A stretch of 64,000 bases of DNA, from positions 165,072,416 through 165,136,415 of the forward strand of contig CM054060.1 of assembly GCA_028641055.1 (NCBI GenBank), written 5' to 3'. The translations under genes and the position numbers were made by a program. This stretch comes from Alopecurus myosuroides (Eukaryota > Streptophyta > Magnoliopsida > Poales > Poaceae). Shown here piece by piece: positions 32,890 to 43,999 of the stretch (position 1 is the first letter of the stretch; the number at the start of each line of letters is the position of its first letter). The notes below the pieces were generated by a model, which saw only the letters and a program-made list of their open reading frames with translations, was not told where the DNA came from and searched no databases.

Positions 32890-33852
32890 CAGATACATTC
32901 CTTCTGGCTGTCGTCGTGTAAAGTAGTTGCCAATCGCCAATCCACATTCCTCCCGGCGTTGTTCTCCCACGCGGTCGACAAGGAGGCCTCGGTGGCGGCC
33001 GTGCTCACTGCTGGGCTACGAAACACGCTGGGTCCGCGCCTCAACTCTCACGGAGAGAGGCAGCTCCCGCTTGCGCTGGCTGCGGTGGCCTCGCTGACGC
33101 TGACTGACGAAGACGACGTCCGCGCTCTCGTGCGCTGCGCCAAGAACGGTGGTCACCTGGACACCGGGGGCATCTACAAGCTGTGCGTGCTGGGAGGGGG
33201 GGGGGGGGGGTTGCCGTCTCCTACCACAACTTCGTCTGGGGCAGCGCCGCTCCCTCGCGCGTGAAATTCTTCATGTGGCTGCTCGCGCGGCGGCGGGTTC
33301 TGTCGCGCGACAACCTGCTCCGGAAGAACATTCTGACTGAAGAAGAAGCTGGCTGCCCCATCTGTGGCCTCGAGCGCGAAACCACTGAACACATCTTCTA
33401 CGGGTGTGGGTTTGCCCGTGGTTTCTGGCAGCAGTTGGGTGGTGTGCCGCCTGCTGGCAACGCCACGGACATCGCCGCTGTTGCCGCCCCGAGCACTGTC
33501 CCCGTCGAGACCGCGTCGACCTTCTTGGCGCTGTGCTACTGGCACCTGTGGAAACACAGGAACGCGGTGGCGTTCAGATCCCAGGTCCCGAGCCTACGCT
33601 TGCTCCTCAAGGCTTGCCGGGATGATGCTGACTTCTGGCGAGGCCGCCTACCAGCTTCCAATCGTGCAGATGCGGACGTGTGGATCAGTGTCCTTTGTAT
33701 GAACCCTAGCTAGGCTCTCTCTCTGTCTCGCTCTCCCTCTCTTTCTCTGTAAACACGACACCCCTCGGGGCTCACTGGCTGTTCATGGCCACTCATATCA
33801 ATACAGATTCAGGTGGGGTTTAGGCCCTCCCGGTGAAAACATCAAAAAAAAA
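32890..33852 (+). pseudogene. LINE 3' end: zinc-binding C-terminus of non-LTR reverse transcriptase and poly(A) tail
   Basis: The main frame (33183-33713) shows the zf-RVT domain: PSRVKFFMWLLARRRVLSRD, then CPICGLERETTEHIFYGC, then W-rich WHLWKHRNAVAF. The upstream frame (32872-33264) carries the preceding linker. The two are separated by a shift at a run of 15 G (33196-33210). The 3' UTR ends in AACATCAAAAAAAAAC near 33838-33853. The upstream RT and endonuclease are missing, so this is a 5'-truncated L1-type LINE copy. Confidence 0.85.
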
Positions 33853-34708
33853 CATTGCATTGCAAGTTGTTTCTTGGAAATGAAGGTGAGGGAGTGGACC
33901 ATAGGAGGCCAGCCAACAATGGCAGTTGGTGATCATGTCCTCAGACACCATGCGTGCAACTTGACACTGTTTTGGGGGGGCTTTGGTGTTAAGGTCAGCA
34001 AGGAGATAGCTACAGAAGAGACCCGGCTTTCGTTGTCGTGGATGACGCGGCCACTTCTGATGGAGGACAATGGAAGTGATGTCCTCTCAGTCGACGAGTC
34101 TCATTTGGTAAACATAATTCAGACGAAATTTGTTGCTTGCAAAAGCCATCCACATCTACATGGTCGGCATTGTCCACATAGTGCTATGGGCATCATTGTG
34201 TTTCTTTCCTCTATTTTGCTAGTAGTAAACATTTTCACTGTAACTATTTTGTTAGGCATGGCATACGAACTACCGACAACAAGTTGACTCAGTAGATCAA
34301 TAAAACATCACCTGATTACATACATTTGCTACTCTTGCTTCAAGATCCAGCCAAGGAATTTGTCGAAGTGTCTTTGTTTCTTCTTTAAGGCGCCATTAAC
34401 CAAGAACAAGAAGGCTTCGAAGTTTCACTCGCCACTGTGCCCGATTAGAGATCAGAGAACGGTGTGACAGAAGTTTGCATTCCGATAGGTCATCCATCTG
34501 CAAAGTAAGTTGATAACTTATTTCAGGAATAGTGAGGAAGCACTAGAATGAACTCTGTCAGACAAAAGTAGAAACATGATGAACAGAAGTACAGAACCTA
34601 ACCATCCAGGTACGCCTCACCATTTAGTAAACAATTCATGAGAGATATTTTAAAATGATATCATGAGCACTAAGCTATACGAGTGCACCAGAGATAAAGA
34701 AGAAGAAA
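33853..34708. other. Spacer, possibly 3' flank of the minus-strand 171-aa gene
   Basis: Holds a 136-codon plus frame with ATG at 33880 and end at 34287 (start MKVREWTIGGQPT, hydrophobic stretch near the C-terminus: GIIVFLSSILLVVNIFTVT). It has no recognised similarity and ordinary composition, so I do not call it a gene. The right part is presumably the 3' UTR of the minus-strand gene. Confidence 0.3.
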
Positions 34709-35537
34709 TCATCCCCACCATGGTGCCACCTCGTTGGTGACTGATGATGATCTGAGCGACTCCAGGACACGTTTTTCTCCTGTCAAGACTTCGACGAGCC
34801 CTGTCGATCGATGGTGGGGACGGACAGAGGAAGAGAGAAACGATTGAGTTCGGTTGCTTGGAGAAAAAAATTGTGTAAAGTTGCAACGCAGACCGTTGGT
34901 GTAGTCTCGGCAGTCGTGCTCCCCCACGACCAGGTCGGTTGACCACTGCTGGCTGAACCTCTCGGCGGCGTCCGCGGCGTCGCCGTCGCAGAGCCCCACG
35001 AACCAGCTCCTCCTGTCCGGGATCCTCCGCAGCGTACGTCTCCGAACCACTCCTGTTCGCCGTGGCAGATATAGATTGGATCGATCGATCATCGTCCGTA
35101 CAAATACATAGTGTTGGAATTCCAACTCCGCTTTCGTTTCTCCAGATTGCTGTGAACTTGAAAATCGGCAACAACGAAAAAAAGTTACCGGGTATTTTGC
35201 TCCGCGACAGCACTGCCAACGCCGCCAGAGCATCCTCGGGGTCTCGAGGCTGGAAATCGAAGACCAGCGGCGCCTGCAGCAGCCAGACCACGGTGAGCCA
35301 TCCGCCATCGAAGATCTTCTCGGGGAGAGGAGCTAATGGATTTAGGCTTTGCCTCACCTGGGTTCGAGGCGGGTCCGGCCGGAGGAGCACCATGAAGTGC
35401 TGAAGGTCCCAGAGGCCAAGCGTATAGCCCGCCGACATCAGGGCCTGGGCCGGACCCTTGGGGGCACGCAGCGGCACGGCCGCAACGTACACGGCGTACC
35501 TCCCCGCCGCGGCCCTGGGCGTAGAGGCAGACGCCAT
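34709..35537 (-). CDS. Four-exon gene for a 171-aa protein, possible permuted papain-like fold
   Basis: Exons on the minus strand: 35537-35358, 35273-35189, 35052-34894, 34800-34709. All three introns (84, 136, 93 bp) start GT and end AG, and the phases join into 171 codons plus TGA. The protein begins MASASTPRAAAGRYAVYVAA. Two segments stand out: LGLWDLQHFMVLLRP (His47) and VVGEHDCRDYTNGLVEVLTG (Cys136). A His in a beta-strand-like segment followed about 90 residues later by a Cys at a helix start is the order in permuted NlpC/LRAT or PPPDE (DeSI) peptidase folds. That is inference; sequence similarity is weak. No signal peptide or membrane segment. An in-frame ATG at 35618 could extend the N-terminus by 27 residues, but that extension looks like leader. 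A minus-strand frame reading through the introns (34650-35624) is an artefact. Confidence 0.85.
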
Positions 35538-36077
35538 TGGGCGACGGCGGAAGGAAGGTGAACCAACCGGCTGCGGCAGCCGTGACCACACAAGCAGCTG
35601 ACGAGTATTGTGGGCCATAAACACCGGTCAGCCGTCCGATAAAGATCGGACGACTGTCCGGCTTGTGTTCTCAGTTCTCGCATGGATCTGGGCGCTCACT
35701 GAACAAATCTGGGTCACAAGTTCAGAACCTGGGATTGAACTGAGGCATGGTTTCCAGCTCACACTTCAGATGGAAATCACATCGCTGACAGATTACAGAA
35801 CAGAATGAAATCAGAACTGAGGCATGGTTTCCAGTCCCTAGTCGAATCGCAGTGCACCACACATATTTACCAGAATTTTTAACTAGGGACCAGCCCACAC
35901 AAGTGTCAACACCAGGCTATCGTCAAGCTGAACATCCACCACCCAGAGAACAGCCAAAGCAAAAAAAAAAATGAATAGCTACATAGAAGTGGGCAAAAAG
36001 AATAACTACTGGTAGCTCGACGCCGACTCTGGGAACTCTACTGCGCCGTGCCACGCATCCGCATGTGCAAGATATCC
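35538..36077 (-). other. Intergenic region between two minus-strand genes
   Basis: About 540 bp containing the 3' UTR of the GDPDL gene and the upstream region of the 171-aa gene. A 20-bp direct repeat, AACTGAGGCATGGTTTCCAG, occurs at about 35738 and 35815. No clear TATA box was found for the downstream gene. Confidence 0.45.
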
Positions 36078-39000
36078 TTAGATCAGCAGATAAGCGCACA
36101 TCGTTAACAGCGTGGCAAGGATCGAGACATCTGTGCGCATTCTGGAGGTCGCGTGCGAGGGCGGAGCAGGTGCCGTGGTGTTGCTGACAGGAGGTAGAGG
36201 TGGCTCGACCACGTCGGAGTCTGTCAAGAACGGCTGTGGGGCCATTGCTGGTGGCTGCGCAGCATTGTCGATGGTACCAAGGAGGCCGCCACGCTGAGGA
36301 GGCAGCATGTAGTATGGTGTCTTATCTCCCATGTTCAAGCAGGAGTTCACTGCACAAATAAAATCCAAGACGCGGTGTGAGCAAATAATACAACCTGAAC
36401 TGGTCAGGAGAGGAGATGCAGTGTGCTACATGAAAATGTTACCGAGAACTTACATTTATATCTGTGAGCTGTCCCAGGGAAATCAGTGATGACTCCATCC
36501 ACTCCTCCTCCATCTCCCCTTTTCTGCACAAAGGCATTAATCTGCGACGTTGCGTCTGAGAAGAAGTCATAAGGTTGAGAAGGGAACTCGTTCATGAGCA
36601 GATGAACATAAACCGGAAGGCCAGCAGACTGCAGGGTCTTCACAAGATGGTTGGTCTGGTTCATCAAAAAATTGCTGGTGGATGGGTAAATGGACATGGT
36701 GCTGACAGAAACAGCATCAGCAAACTTCTTAATATCTGCAAGGGAGGAAGGTGCAGCATCTTTGACATCTTCGTCGATAACATAAACAAGGTTATACTTG
36801 GCTTCCTGCTTGAACTTCACTAGAATTGAGCTGTTTGTTGACTGAATCATGACTTTCTGGGCAGTCTGTTTGCTGTAACCAGAATCATCAAGAGCTTTGA
36901 TCACTGCATCAACCACGCCAAAACCAAGTTTCTCGGCCATGAATGAAGCACGCTGCAAAAATCCAAAAGGGGAGTAAGTCAAGACTGAAGTAAGCATGAC
37001 AAGGGCTAGTTAGAAGTAATAACTTCCGAATAAATGTGTATTTCTTGAATTAATAATGTTCACCGCTCGTCTTTTTTGCTAGCCAACTCAACAGGAAATA
37101 GAGGACACACGAAGCCTACATTGAACCCTCACGCAAAACCAAAAATCACTACTGTGAGTTAGCATAGCCCAAATATGGGTTTGCACTACATGCTTCCCCT
37201 TCCCATATATTTAAATGCTTACCTCCACGGTAATCATGATTCCTGACAAACCCTTTCCTTTTGCAAAAGCTAAGAAGTCTGTTAATCTCATGAAAGTTCC
37301 TGCGTTCTTATTTCTGGGATTTCTTGATAGGCTGAACGAGTTCCACGGGCTTGATATCATAGCTGTGAATGTGGAAATGTCAGTCATGAAATAAGTGATT
37401 GACGAATGGAAGGAACTTAATAGATGGACCGTGAATTGTTCGCCAGATGATTGGTTTGTACAACAATGAAATGGTGTGGCATAAGCGTATATAATTACAA
37501 GCATAATTTAGTGTCTGAAAAAATGTTTTTGAACAGCACAGGAATATAAATATCAGGTTTACCAAAAAGGAGTTCAGATTGACTTACGCTTCAGGTTGTT
37601 CGCAATATCCTCCCAAGTGAGGTTGAATGTATAGATTCCTGGGAGAGGCTTAATATCTTCTATGACAACCGCTAGAGAAGCAAATTGTGAAGTTACAACA
37701 GTAGAAACATCCTTTAGGTCAATGGAACTCATGCATATTGGTATGCCATCTTTTGTCACTTGAACAGCACAATCAATGACATCAGCACCATCAGCAACAG
37801 CCTGTTGATAAGCTAGGTCAGTGCAGTCTGGGTAGTCACCACTAGCACCATTGTGGGAGATAACTAGAGGTGCCCCTGCAATGTAAACGCGATGGCTGGA
37901 GTTCAATAAGAGTACTAGATTGACGAGTTAATAATGGATAGAGAAAGGGAGCAGGTGTACCATGATCAGTCTTGGTGTTGTTCAGGTTACTAAAGCAACC
38001 TGCAGCAGCAAAACATAAAAACTCAATAGTCAAGAGCAGAGAAGCCATGATCCAAACTATACATTCCAACTCTTTCAGATATCGATGTAGAAAGTGGATT
38101 ATTTCTTGATTAGAACAGAGTTAATACTAGATGAAAGATCACCCTGACCAAATGGCCTGCTTTAGTGTCTGAGTTTATTGAAGGAACATTTACGGCATTG
38201 TGAAGAAATGATAGAAGGGGAAGGTGGTCTCTCACCAATGGCTTCTGAAGCAGTGATAGGGTAATCAGTCAGGACACCATCAACAGAGAAGGCACCGTTG
38301 TCTATGAAGCTAAGATATTCTGCTACCGGATCATAGCTGTAGTTGTAGCTGAGTGCAGAGTCACTGACAAAATCAGCAGCATAAATTTCTAACCCTGCCT
38401 TATGAGCATCATCAACGACTGAAGTATAAGGTTCCAGATAATTATCTGCCATAACAGGCCAGATATATTTTTTGGGAACTAGTATCCCAGAAGCAAAAGT
38501 CTTGATGGATGTCAGATTTTTCAGTATTGAGCCATATGTCTGATTTGTAGAAGGCTCAACAATGCCTTCATCGAGAAAACGGAACACAAGCTTTGTCTTC
38601 TTGCTAACTCTTCCAAGTAAGCTTTTGAGGAAGCTCACTTCAGGCGATGAGATGTAGTCAACCGTGGATTGCTTTGACACAGATAGGATATAGCTTCTCA
38701 TGCTCAGATTAAACTGGCTGTAGAAACTGTCATGCTGAGTTTTGCACAAACAAGACGAACTGTAAGAGATCACTTAAAATTTAGTAGACTAAAAGTAATC
38801 TAAGTTTTCTGTACCTGAATATTTAACCAAACAGCAAGGGGCTTATATTGCGACAGTGCACCATCAGCTGAAACTAGTGCGAGGAATCCATCATATCTAG
38901 TTGTACGAGATGAGATTGATTGTATCACTGTAATAAATATTAAAAATTTGGGTTAGACAAGCAAAAGCAACTGCGCTAATCAAGTGACAGACAGATGCGA

Positions 39001-40205
39001 CGAAGCTCGAAACATTATAACTATAAACTGCATTTGCACTTACAAGATACATTGGTCAGCTGAGTGCTCGTATAATCCACCGAGAACCACCCCGTGGTAG
39101 ATACACCGTTAACACGGTGGGTGTTCTCCCCCTTTGGGAAAACATAGGATATGGTTGTGCAGTTATCCATTTTTATATCCGGAAGGCAGATGCCAGAACC
39201 ATCCTTGGTTAACCGAACATCGCACCAAAGGGCTGGGTCCTGATAGCTGGCAGCAGTCTGATAGGCGAAGTCACTGGAATCGGGAAATAGGCCCGAGAAC
39301 CCACCCTTAGCGATGACTGCTGGAGCATTACCTGAACGAATGAGATGGGTGTTAGGCTTGACGACGGCCAGGAATAGTGGATCATAACTTCATATAAGTG
39401 TATTGCCCACAGCAGAAACTAGTTATAAATGGTTATAAATTAAATGCAGAAACTAGTTATAATAAGATGAGATGCCGGCTACAGATTACTAAAGTTAACA
39501 TGCAGGACCTACTGAGTGACCGACCATTGCAATCGGATGCATCATGAAGGAAATCAGTCCTTAAAGTTAATATCCGCCGAATTGGACAAACAAGCCCCCT
39601 GCTCCATAAGCACAATCGATGAAGAGTAAACGCCTACAGCTAGTGATTTCATCTAATCTCTCACTTGTAAGAAGCAAGTAAGCCTACACATGTCATACAA
39701 ATTAGTCGCTGTCGTATCCTAACCAAATGTCTGTCAGCTAAAAAGGCTACAGCCCACAGTACCAAAAGAAAATTAAAGAAGAAAAAAGGAGGCATCATGG
39801 CCGGCCCCCAACCCAAAGCTTCCACTCGGAAATCTCAAGTCTTGAAACAGCGCTGAGATTCAGCAAGACCGTTGTGTTGAAGAAGCAATAATAGAAGGCT
39901 GGGCAAGAATGGGCACTCTACTCGTCTGAATCCTAAAGATCCAACACATACATCGAAGCAGAATCAAAACAGCAAGCAAGACACGGCCTTGCGAGCTAAA
40001 AGAAATCGCAAAGAAATCAACCCAGATCAGAATCAGATCGCGGACGCACAGACTAAGCAAATAAACAAGGAGCGCAGGGAAGTGCAGTGAACATACCACT
40101 CAGCGTCTTCCAGGTCGAGCCCTTCTGCGCAGCGGCCGAGCCCAGCGTCAGCAGCAGAAGCAGCAGTGAGCCAAGAACGGAGCAGGCGTGGCCGCTCCTC
40201 CCCAT
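36078..40205 (-). CDS. Glycerophosphodiester phosphodiesterase-like protein (SHV3/GDPDL family), 748 aa, nine exons
   Basis: Exons on the minus strand: 40205-40097, 39331-39044, 38927-38815, 38734-38236, 37999-37961, 37875-37588, 37362-37223, 36952-36454, 36349-36078. Every intron is GT-AG and phases agree, giving 748 codons plus TAA. Order: signal peptide (1-26, [14 protein letters not shown]), first GDPD-like domain (about 39-335), second GDPD-like domain (about 351-655), Pro-rich linker, and a C-terminal hydrophobic tail ([16 protein letters not shown]) fitting GPI anchoring. Length and layout match plant GDPDL proteins (SHV3, SVL), which act at the plasma membrane and wall in cellulose and pectin organisation and root-hair growth. 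In the first domain KGG replaces the catalytic HRG; in the second it is HNG with further changes at the metal-site motifs. Many GDPDLs show such changes, so phosphodiesterase activity is doubtful. No lesion was seen; likely functional. Confidence 0.95.
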
Positions 40206-40520
40206 TGCAGACCCCCGCCGGCAGCAGCTCCAAGAATACTGCCTAGCTACAGGCTCCCTCCGAGAAGGACCTGGGAAGGGGAGAAGAGGAGAAGAAGCGC
40301 AGCGAGCCAACAGGGTGCTCGGAAGGAGGGAGGCAATGCGCGTACGGCGGCCGCGTTGGGATTTTAACACCGAGAGAGACAAAAGAAATGGAGACGGGAG
40401 GAGGGGGCTCGGCTGCTGCTGAGCTGTGTGACCAAGCCAACAGGAGAAGGTGGCAACAGGGCCGGGGGAAGGTGGTCAAGAAAGCGTGACCCCTTCCTCC
40501 CTACCCCTAAACTTACAAAC
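40206..40520 (-). promoter_or_regulatory. 5' UTR and proximal promoter of the GDPDL gene
   Basis: GC- and purine-rich leader upstream of the ATG at 40205. On the minus strand a TTAAAAT motif near 40355-40362 is the only weak TATA candidate. Plus-strand frames here (40087-40422) are shadows. Confidence 0.4.
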
Positions 40521-40708
40521 TTTGTACTATTGAGAAATATTTTTTATGCACTTTCGTAGTTTTTTTTTCTCCCTATATTGCTATGCCCACAATTTTAAGT
40601 GGACAGCCAGAAGGGGCGGCGTTTTGGCTCTAGAGCAGATGCTCGCGATGTGAACTGTGATATCTGTACACGTGTTTTAAAACTTATAACTCTGGATTTT
40701 AGAACATA

Positions 40709-40965
40709 CTCCCTCCGTCCACGGATAAGTGTATATCTACTTTTACACTTAGTCAAACTTTTTAAACTTTGATTAAATTTATAGAAAATTGTAGCAATAT
40801 ATATGACATCGAAATGATATATTTTAAAACTTCATGTCAAGAAAAATCTATTGATATTAATTTGGTATCATAAATGCTAGTACTTTTCTCGATAAAGTTA
40901 GTCAAGGTTTAATAAATTTGACCGACGAAAAAGAAAAACGTACACTTTATCGTGGACGGAGGGAG
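40709..40965 (-). mobile_element. Stowaway/Mariner-type MITE, 257 bp, inverted partner of 19073-19329
   Basis: Ends CTCCCTCCGTCC and GGACGGAGGGAG with TA at 40707-40708 and 40966-40967. Same length and closely similar sequence to 19073-19329, opposite orientation. It lies about 0.5 kb upstream of the GDPDL start codon. Confidence 0.92.
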
Positions 40966-40983
40966 TATCCTCTTGTGTCTCAT

Positions 40984-41390
40984 ATTTTTTTGATAAAATA
41001 ACTACTCCTATTATTCAGAAGATACCAATTACACCGAATTTGGGACAACATAATTAAAAAAATATGTCTAGACACCAATGCATAGAGCCACAAGGACAAA
41101 AGAAAATGAAAAAATGATCCTACCATAGGGATCGACCAATTGTAGCAGCAGTATCCAAACAACCATTGATGACCACACCCATACTGCATAAAAAGTTCTT
41201 CGATAGAGATGTCCTCGAGAAGGATAAGACCCAATTTGATATACCGTTGAAACACATCGTCAATATTGTTATTAGTATTTTTAGTATTTCCATCACTATA
41301 ATCTTTTGACCGTGAGACACATGCAGGACTAGTTACGATATGGAAGTGACAGGGACCTCCAAACATTACACCGTGACAGAGTAATTATAA
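40984..41390 (-). mobile_element. Possible retroposon 3' end
   Basis: On the minus strand the segment ends AATAATAGGAGTAGTTATTT then TATCAAAAAAA, the retroposon tail pattern also seen at 30425. Body unassigned; a 128-codon minus frame here has no recognised domain. Confidence 0.3.
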
Positions 41391-41419
41391 CGTAGGTCTT
41401 TCGTTCTTATTGGATAGTA

Positions 41420-42858
41420 TGTTGGATTTCTATATGGTCTAATTACGGGAATTTCTACTCCTGACGATGGAGAGATACACTCTATGCCCTCTCAGGTATT
41501 ACGATGTCCATCATCGTCGTGCCGGACACTTGATCATAGTGGTGATTATAAGGAAACATCGAAATGCAGAATGAGTAAAGTAGCACATGTCGGGTAACGA
41601 GGATGTTTCACCTTTGGCATTGTAAAGTATCGAGAAGCAGCGCGATAAGTGAATGTTAGTAATACGGGTTGTTCTCACGATAAACATCTTCGTGATATGT
41701 GTGGGGTCATTATGTGCATCAATGTACCGCTAATGATCATTGTAGCGAAATGTGTTCCCGACATGTCCACATGTATTTGAACCCATAGGGTCACACATTT
41801 AAGATTCAACGATATTTAGGAGTTGTGTTCTGATGGATGATATAGATGAAATAAATTTGAAGGAATGTTCGGAGTGTCTCCGGATATGACGGAGGAGTCC
41901 GGAATGTCACCGGTAGTGGACGGAATGGTTCCAGACATTTTATGGAAAGTGGTGGAATGGTCCTAGAAAGCTCGAGAAAGTTTAGGAGGAGTCCAAAAAA
42001 AATTTCGGGGTACCAGAATGGTGAGAATGGGAAAACCCTAGTGGGGCCACATGTGCCGGAGGGGAACATGGGCCCACTAGGGTTGCGGCCAAGTGGGGGG
42101 AGGCTAGCTGAATTGGTCAGGTGATCCTCCCTTGATATTTATTGGAAGGGGAGGTGACCTATTTGGTCTCGGACTTCCCCACTCCTTGAATTGGATTGAG
42201 GGGAGGAGTCCCGGATGGACTCCGACTCCCCTCCCAACATGACACATAGGGCAGGGAGGAGTTCTAGTATGACTCCACCTTCCCCTCATGGTGCGCCCAG
42301 GGCAAGAGGGAGTCCTACATGGACTCATCCCCCCCAACTCGGTTTTACCCACTATATAAGGAGGGGCACACCCACAAGGTCACCTTGTAACCTGCGCCCT
42401 AGCTCCCTGGTAGCCGCACCACCACCACACCAGCCCCTGACGGTGCCCCGCTGCTTCGATGCTCCGTCTATTTCATCTACGGTGCGGGAGCTCTACCGGA
42501 TTACTGCCTGGCTTGACCTAGTTCTTGATGGTGATCACGAAGAGCCCCGGATCTTCACTGACAACGCCCCCGCTTCGTCATCGGTGTTTGGTCATGTTAT
42601 GACGCGGTGTTGTTGATCATACATGTGGATACCAGTGTGGTGGTGTGCTTGTGGTACTTGATCGTGGGATAACACATCTCCTTGCAATTAGAGGCGCCTA
42701 ATTGCGGGAATCGACTATATCTACTTTCACGTCGACCTCGTTACAGAAAATCTTTTGCTTGTTTGATAAATGAGGGTATGTTCCGTTGCCTCTCTCCTCG
42801 CATTAGATCTTAGTTATGCGCTAGAATTTTTTTATTTTTCGTAGCGCGTTCCCCAACA
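41420..42858 (+). repeat. Copia-type LTR, about 1.4 kb
   Basis: Starts TGTTGGATTTC and ends GCGTTCCCCAACA, the 3' end typical of BARE/Angela-like LTRs. A TATA box (CTATATAAGG, 42352-42361) and a leader lie in the same direction. No PBS follows and the 5-bp flanks (TAGTA, TGAAG) do not match, so it is a 3' LTR of a lost element or a rearranged solo LTR. Confidence 0.7.
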
Positions 42859-43945
42859 TGAAGCTCGATACTCGAAGAGCACTACGAAAAACGAAAACAC
42901 GCGCTGAAGTTGCCCCCACTTGCCAAGGATGCTGCTACAAATCATCAAACAATATACTCACGACCATCACACATACATTTTTGACGTGGACAAAGCCAAC
43001 AGACAAAATGGCACACACGGAGTAGTCTATGAAGCATCGTCTCCAACTCATCCAAAACCCCAACTCACATGGCCTGTCTACTCATACCCGCATAGGTTGA
43101 CAATGTAGATATGCACGACATTCATCCGGTCTAGATGTCCGGGAACACCATTGTGTTGGTTCGTGAGGACCCACGGTGGATAAGTCCAAAACCATGACCG
43201 GTCGGTAACCCTGTAGATCAGCAGAGACATCGCAAAAAGGCCGGCCATGTTGGCCAACTCGGGCCGCACACAAGCCGCCATCACCCAAATCGCTCGGCGA
43301 GCTTGGACGACTAGTAGCGGACGGCGGCGGGCCAGCGCCAGCACATCATGGATGGGGTGTTCATCCAGATCGGCGGAAGATGAATGGCCGTAAGAGGACA
43401 TAACTTGCATATCGGAAGAGGTCGTAGCTTGCATCCACAACGCGTGGATTGGAGAGACCACCAAGGTCAAAAGAGAAACTACATGCGAAGTTTTGTCGTA
43501 AGCAAGCTATCTAGATGAAGGGTCGACGCTCGTTGTTATCCTTGATAAATAAGGTTGTTGTTTTACAAGGAGCGGTAACTCTAAGTTGCATTAAAGGTTG
43601 ATTTGTTATTGCTCAAATGTACAACGTTAAATTATCTTATAGTGTGTTACAAAAAATTAGATACCAAAGTAGAAAAATACAAAATGGTTAGCGGGACTAA
43701 AAATAGACAAAAGGAATATTTATCGAAAGAGGCTTATTATTCAATCAGGAAATATAAGTTATTAGAGGAAATGCGTTGATGCACTATGTTTAATTGAACC
43801 AAATAATCTTATTGCTGGAAAAGTTTTGTAAGAGTTGGTGCCCACTTTAAACCCTCATTAAATTGAAAACTTCTACTATTTATATTCTTTGAAAAGGGGG
43901 CAAAGTCATGACCTCTGCATAAATCAGGGCATACCGTGTTTATTA
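42859..43945. other. Spacer with an unassigned minus-strand frame
   Basis: A 130-codon minus frame (43470-43078, MTLVVSPIHALWMQATTSSD...) includes VVQARRAIWVMAACVRPE. It looks protein-like in composition, but I do not recognise it and no splice or promoter support was seen. The remainder is AT-rich. Confidence 0.3.
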
Positions 43946-43997
43946 CTACCTCCGTTCCACAATATAAGCCGTTTTAGCAAGCTATGAATGAAGGGAG
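43946..43997. mobile_element. Internally deleted Stowaway MITE, 52 bp
   Basis: CTACCTCCGTTCCACAATAT at the left and AATGAAGGGAG at the right, with TA at 43944-43945 and 43998-43999. Too short for a full element. Confidence 0.7.
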
Positions 43998-43999
43998 TA

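Noticed and set aside
33874..34287. 137-codon plus-strand frame as a gene
   Set aside because: No similarity recognised, ordinary codon use, no promoter evidence; kept only as a note in the spacer entry.
34650..35624. 324-codon uninterrupted minus-strand frame
   Set aside because: It reads through three good GT-AG introns; the spliced product is more coherent and the read-through segments are AT-rich and protein-unlike.
40053..40422. Plus- and minus-strand frames of about 110 codons upstream of GDPDL
   Set aside because: They overlap the GDPDL first exon and leader; only the exon starting at 40205 joins in phase to the rest.
41420..42858. Solo LTR with target duplication
   Set aside because: The flanking 5-mers TAGTA and TGAAG differ, so the solo-LTR state is not supported.
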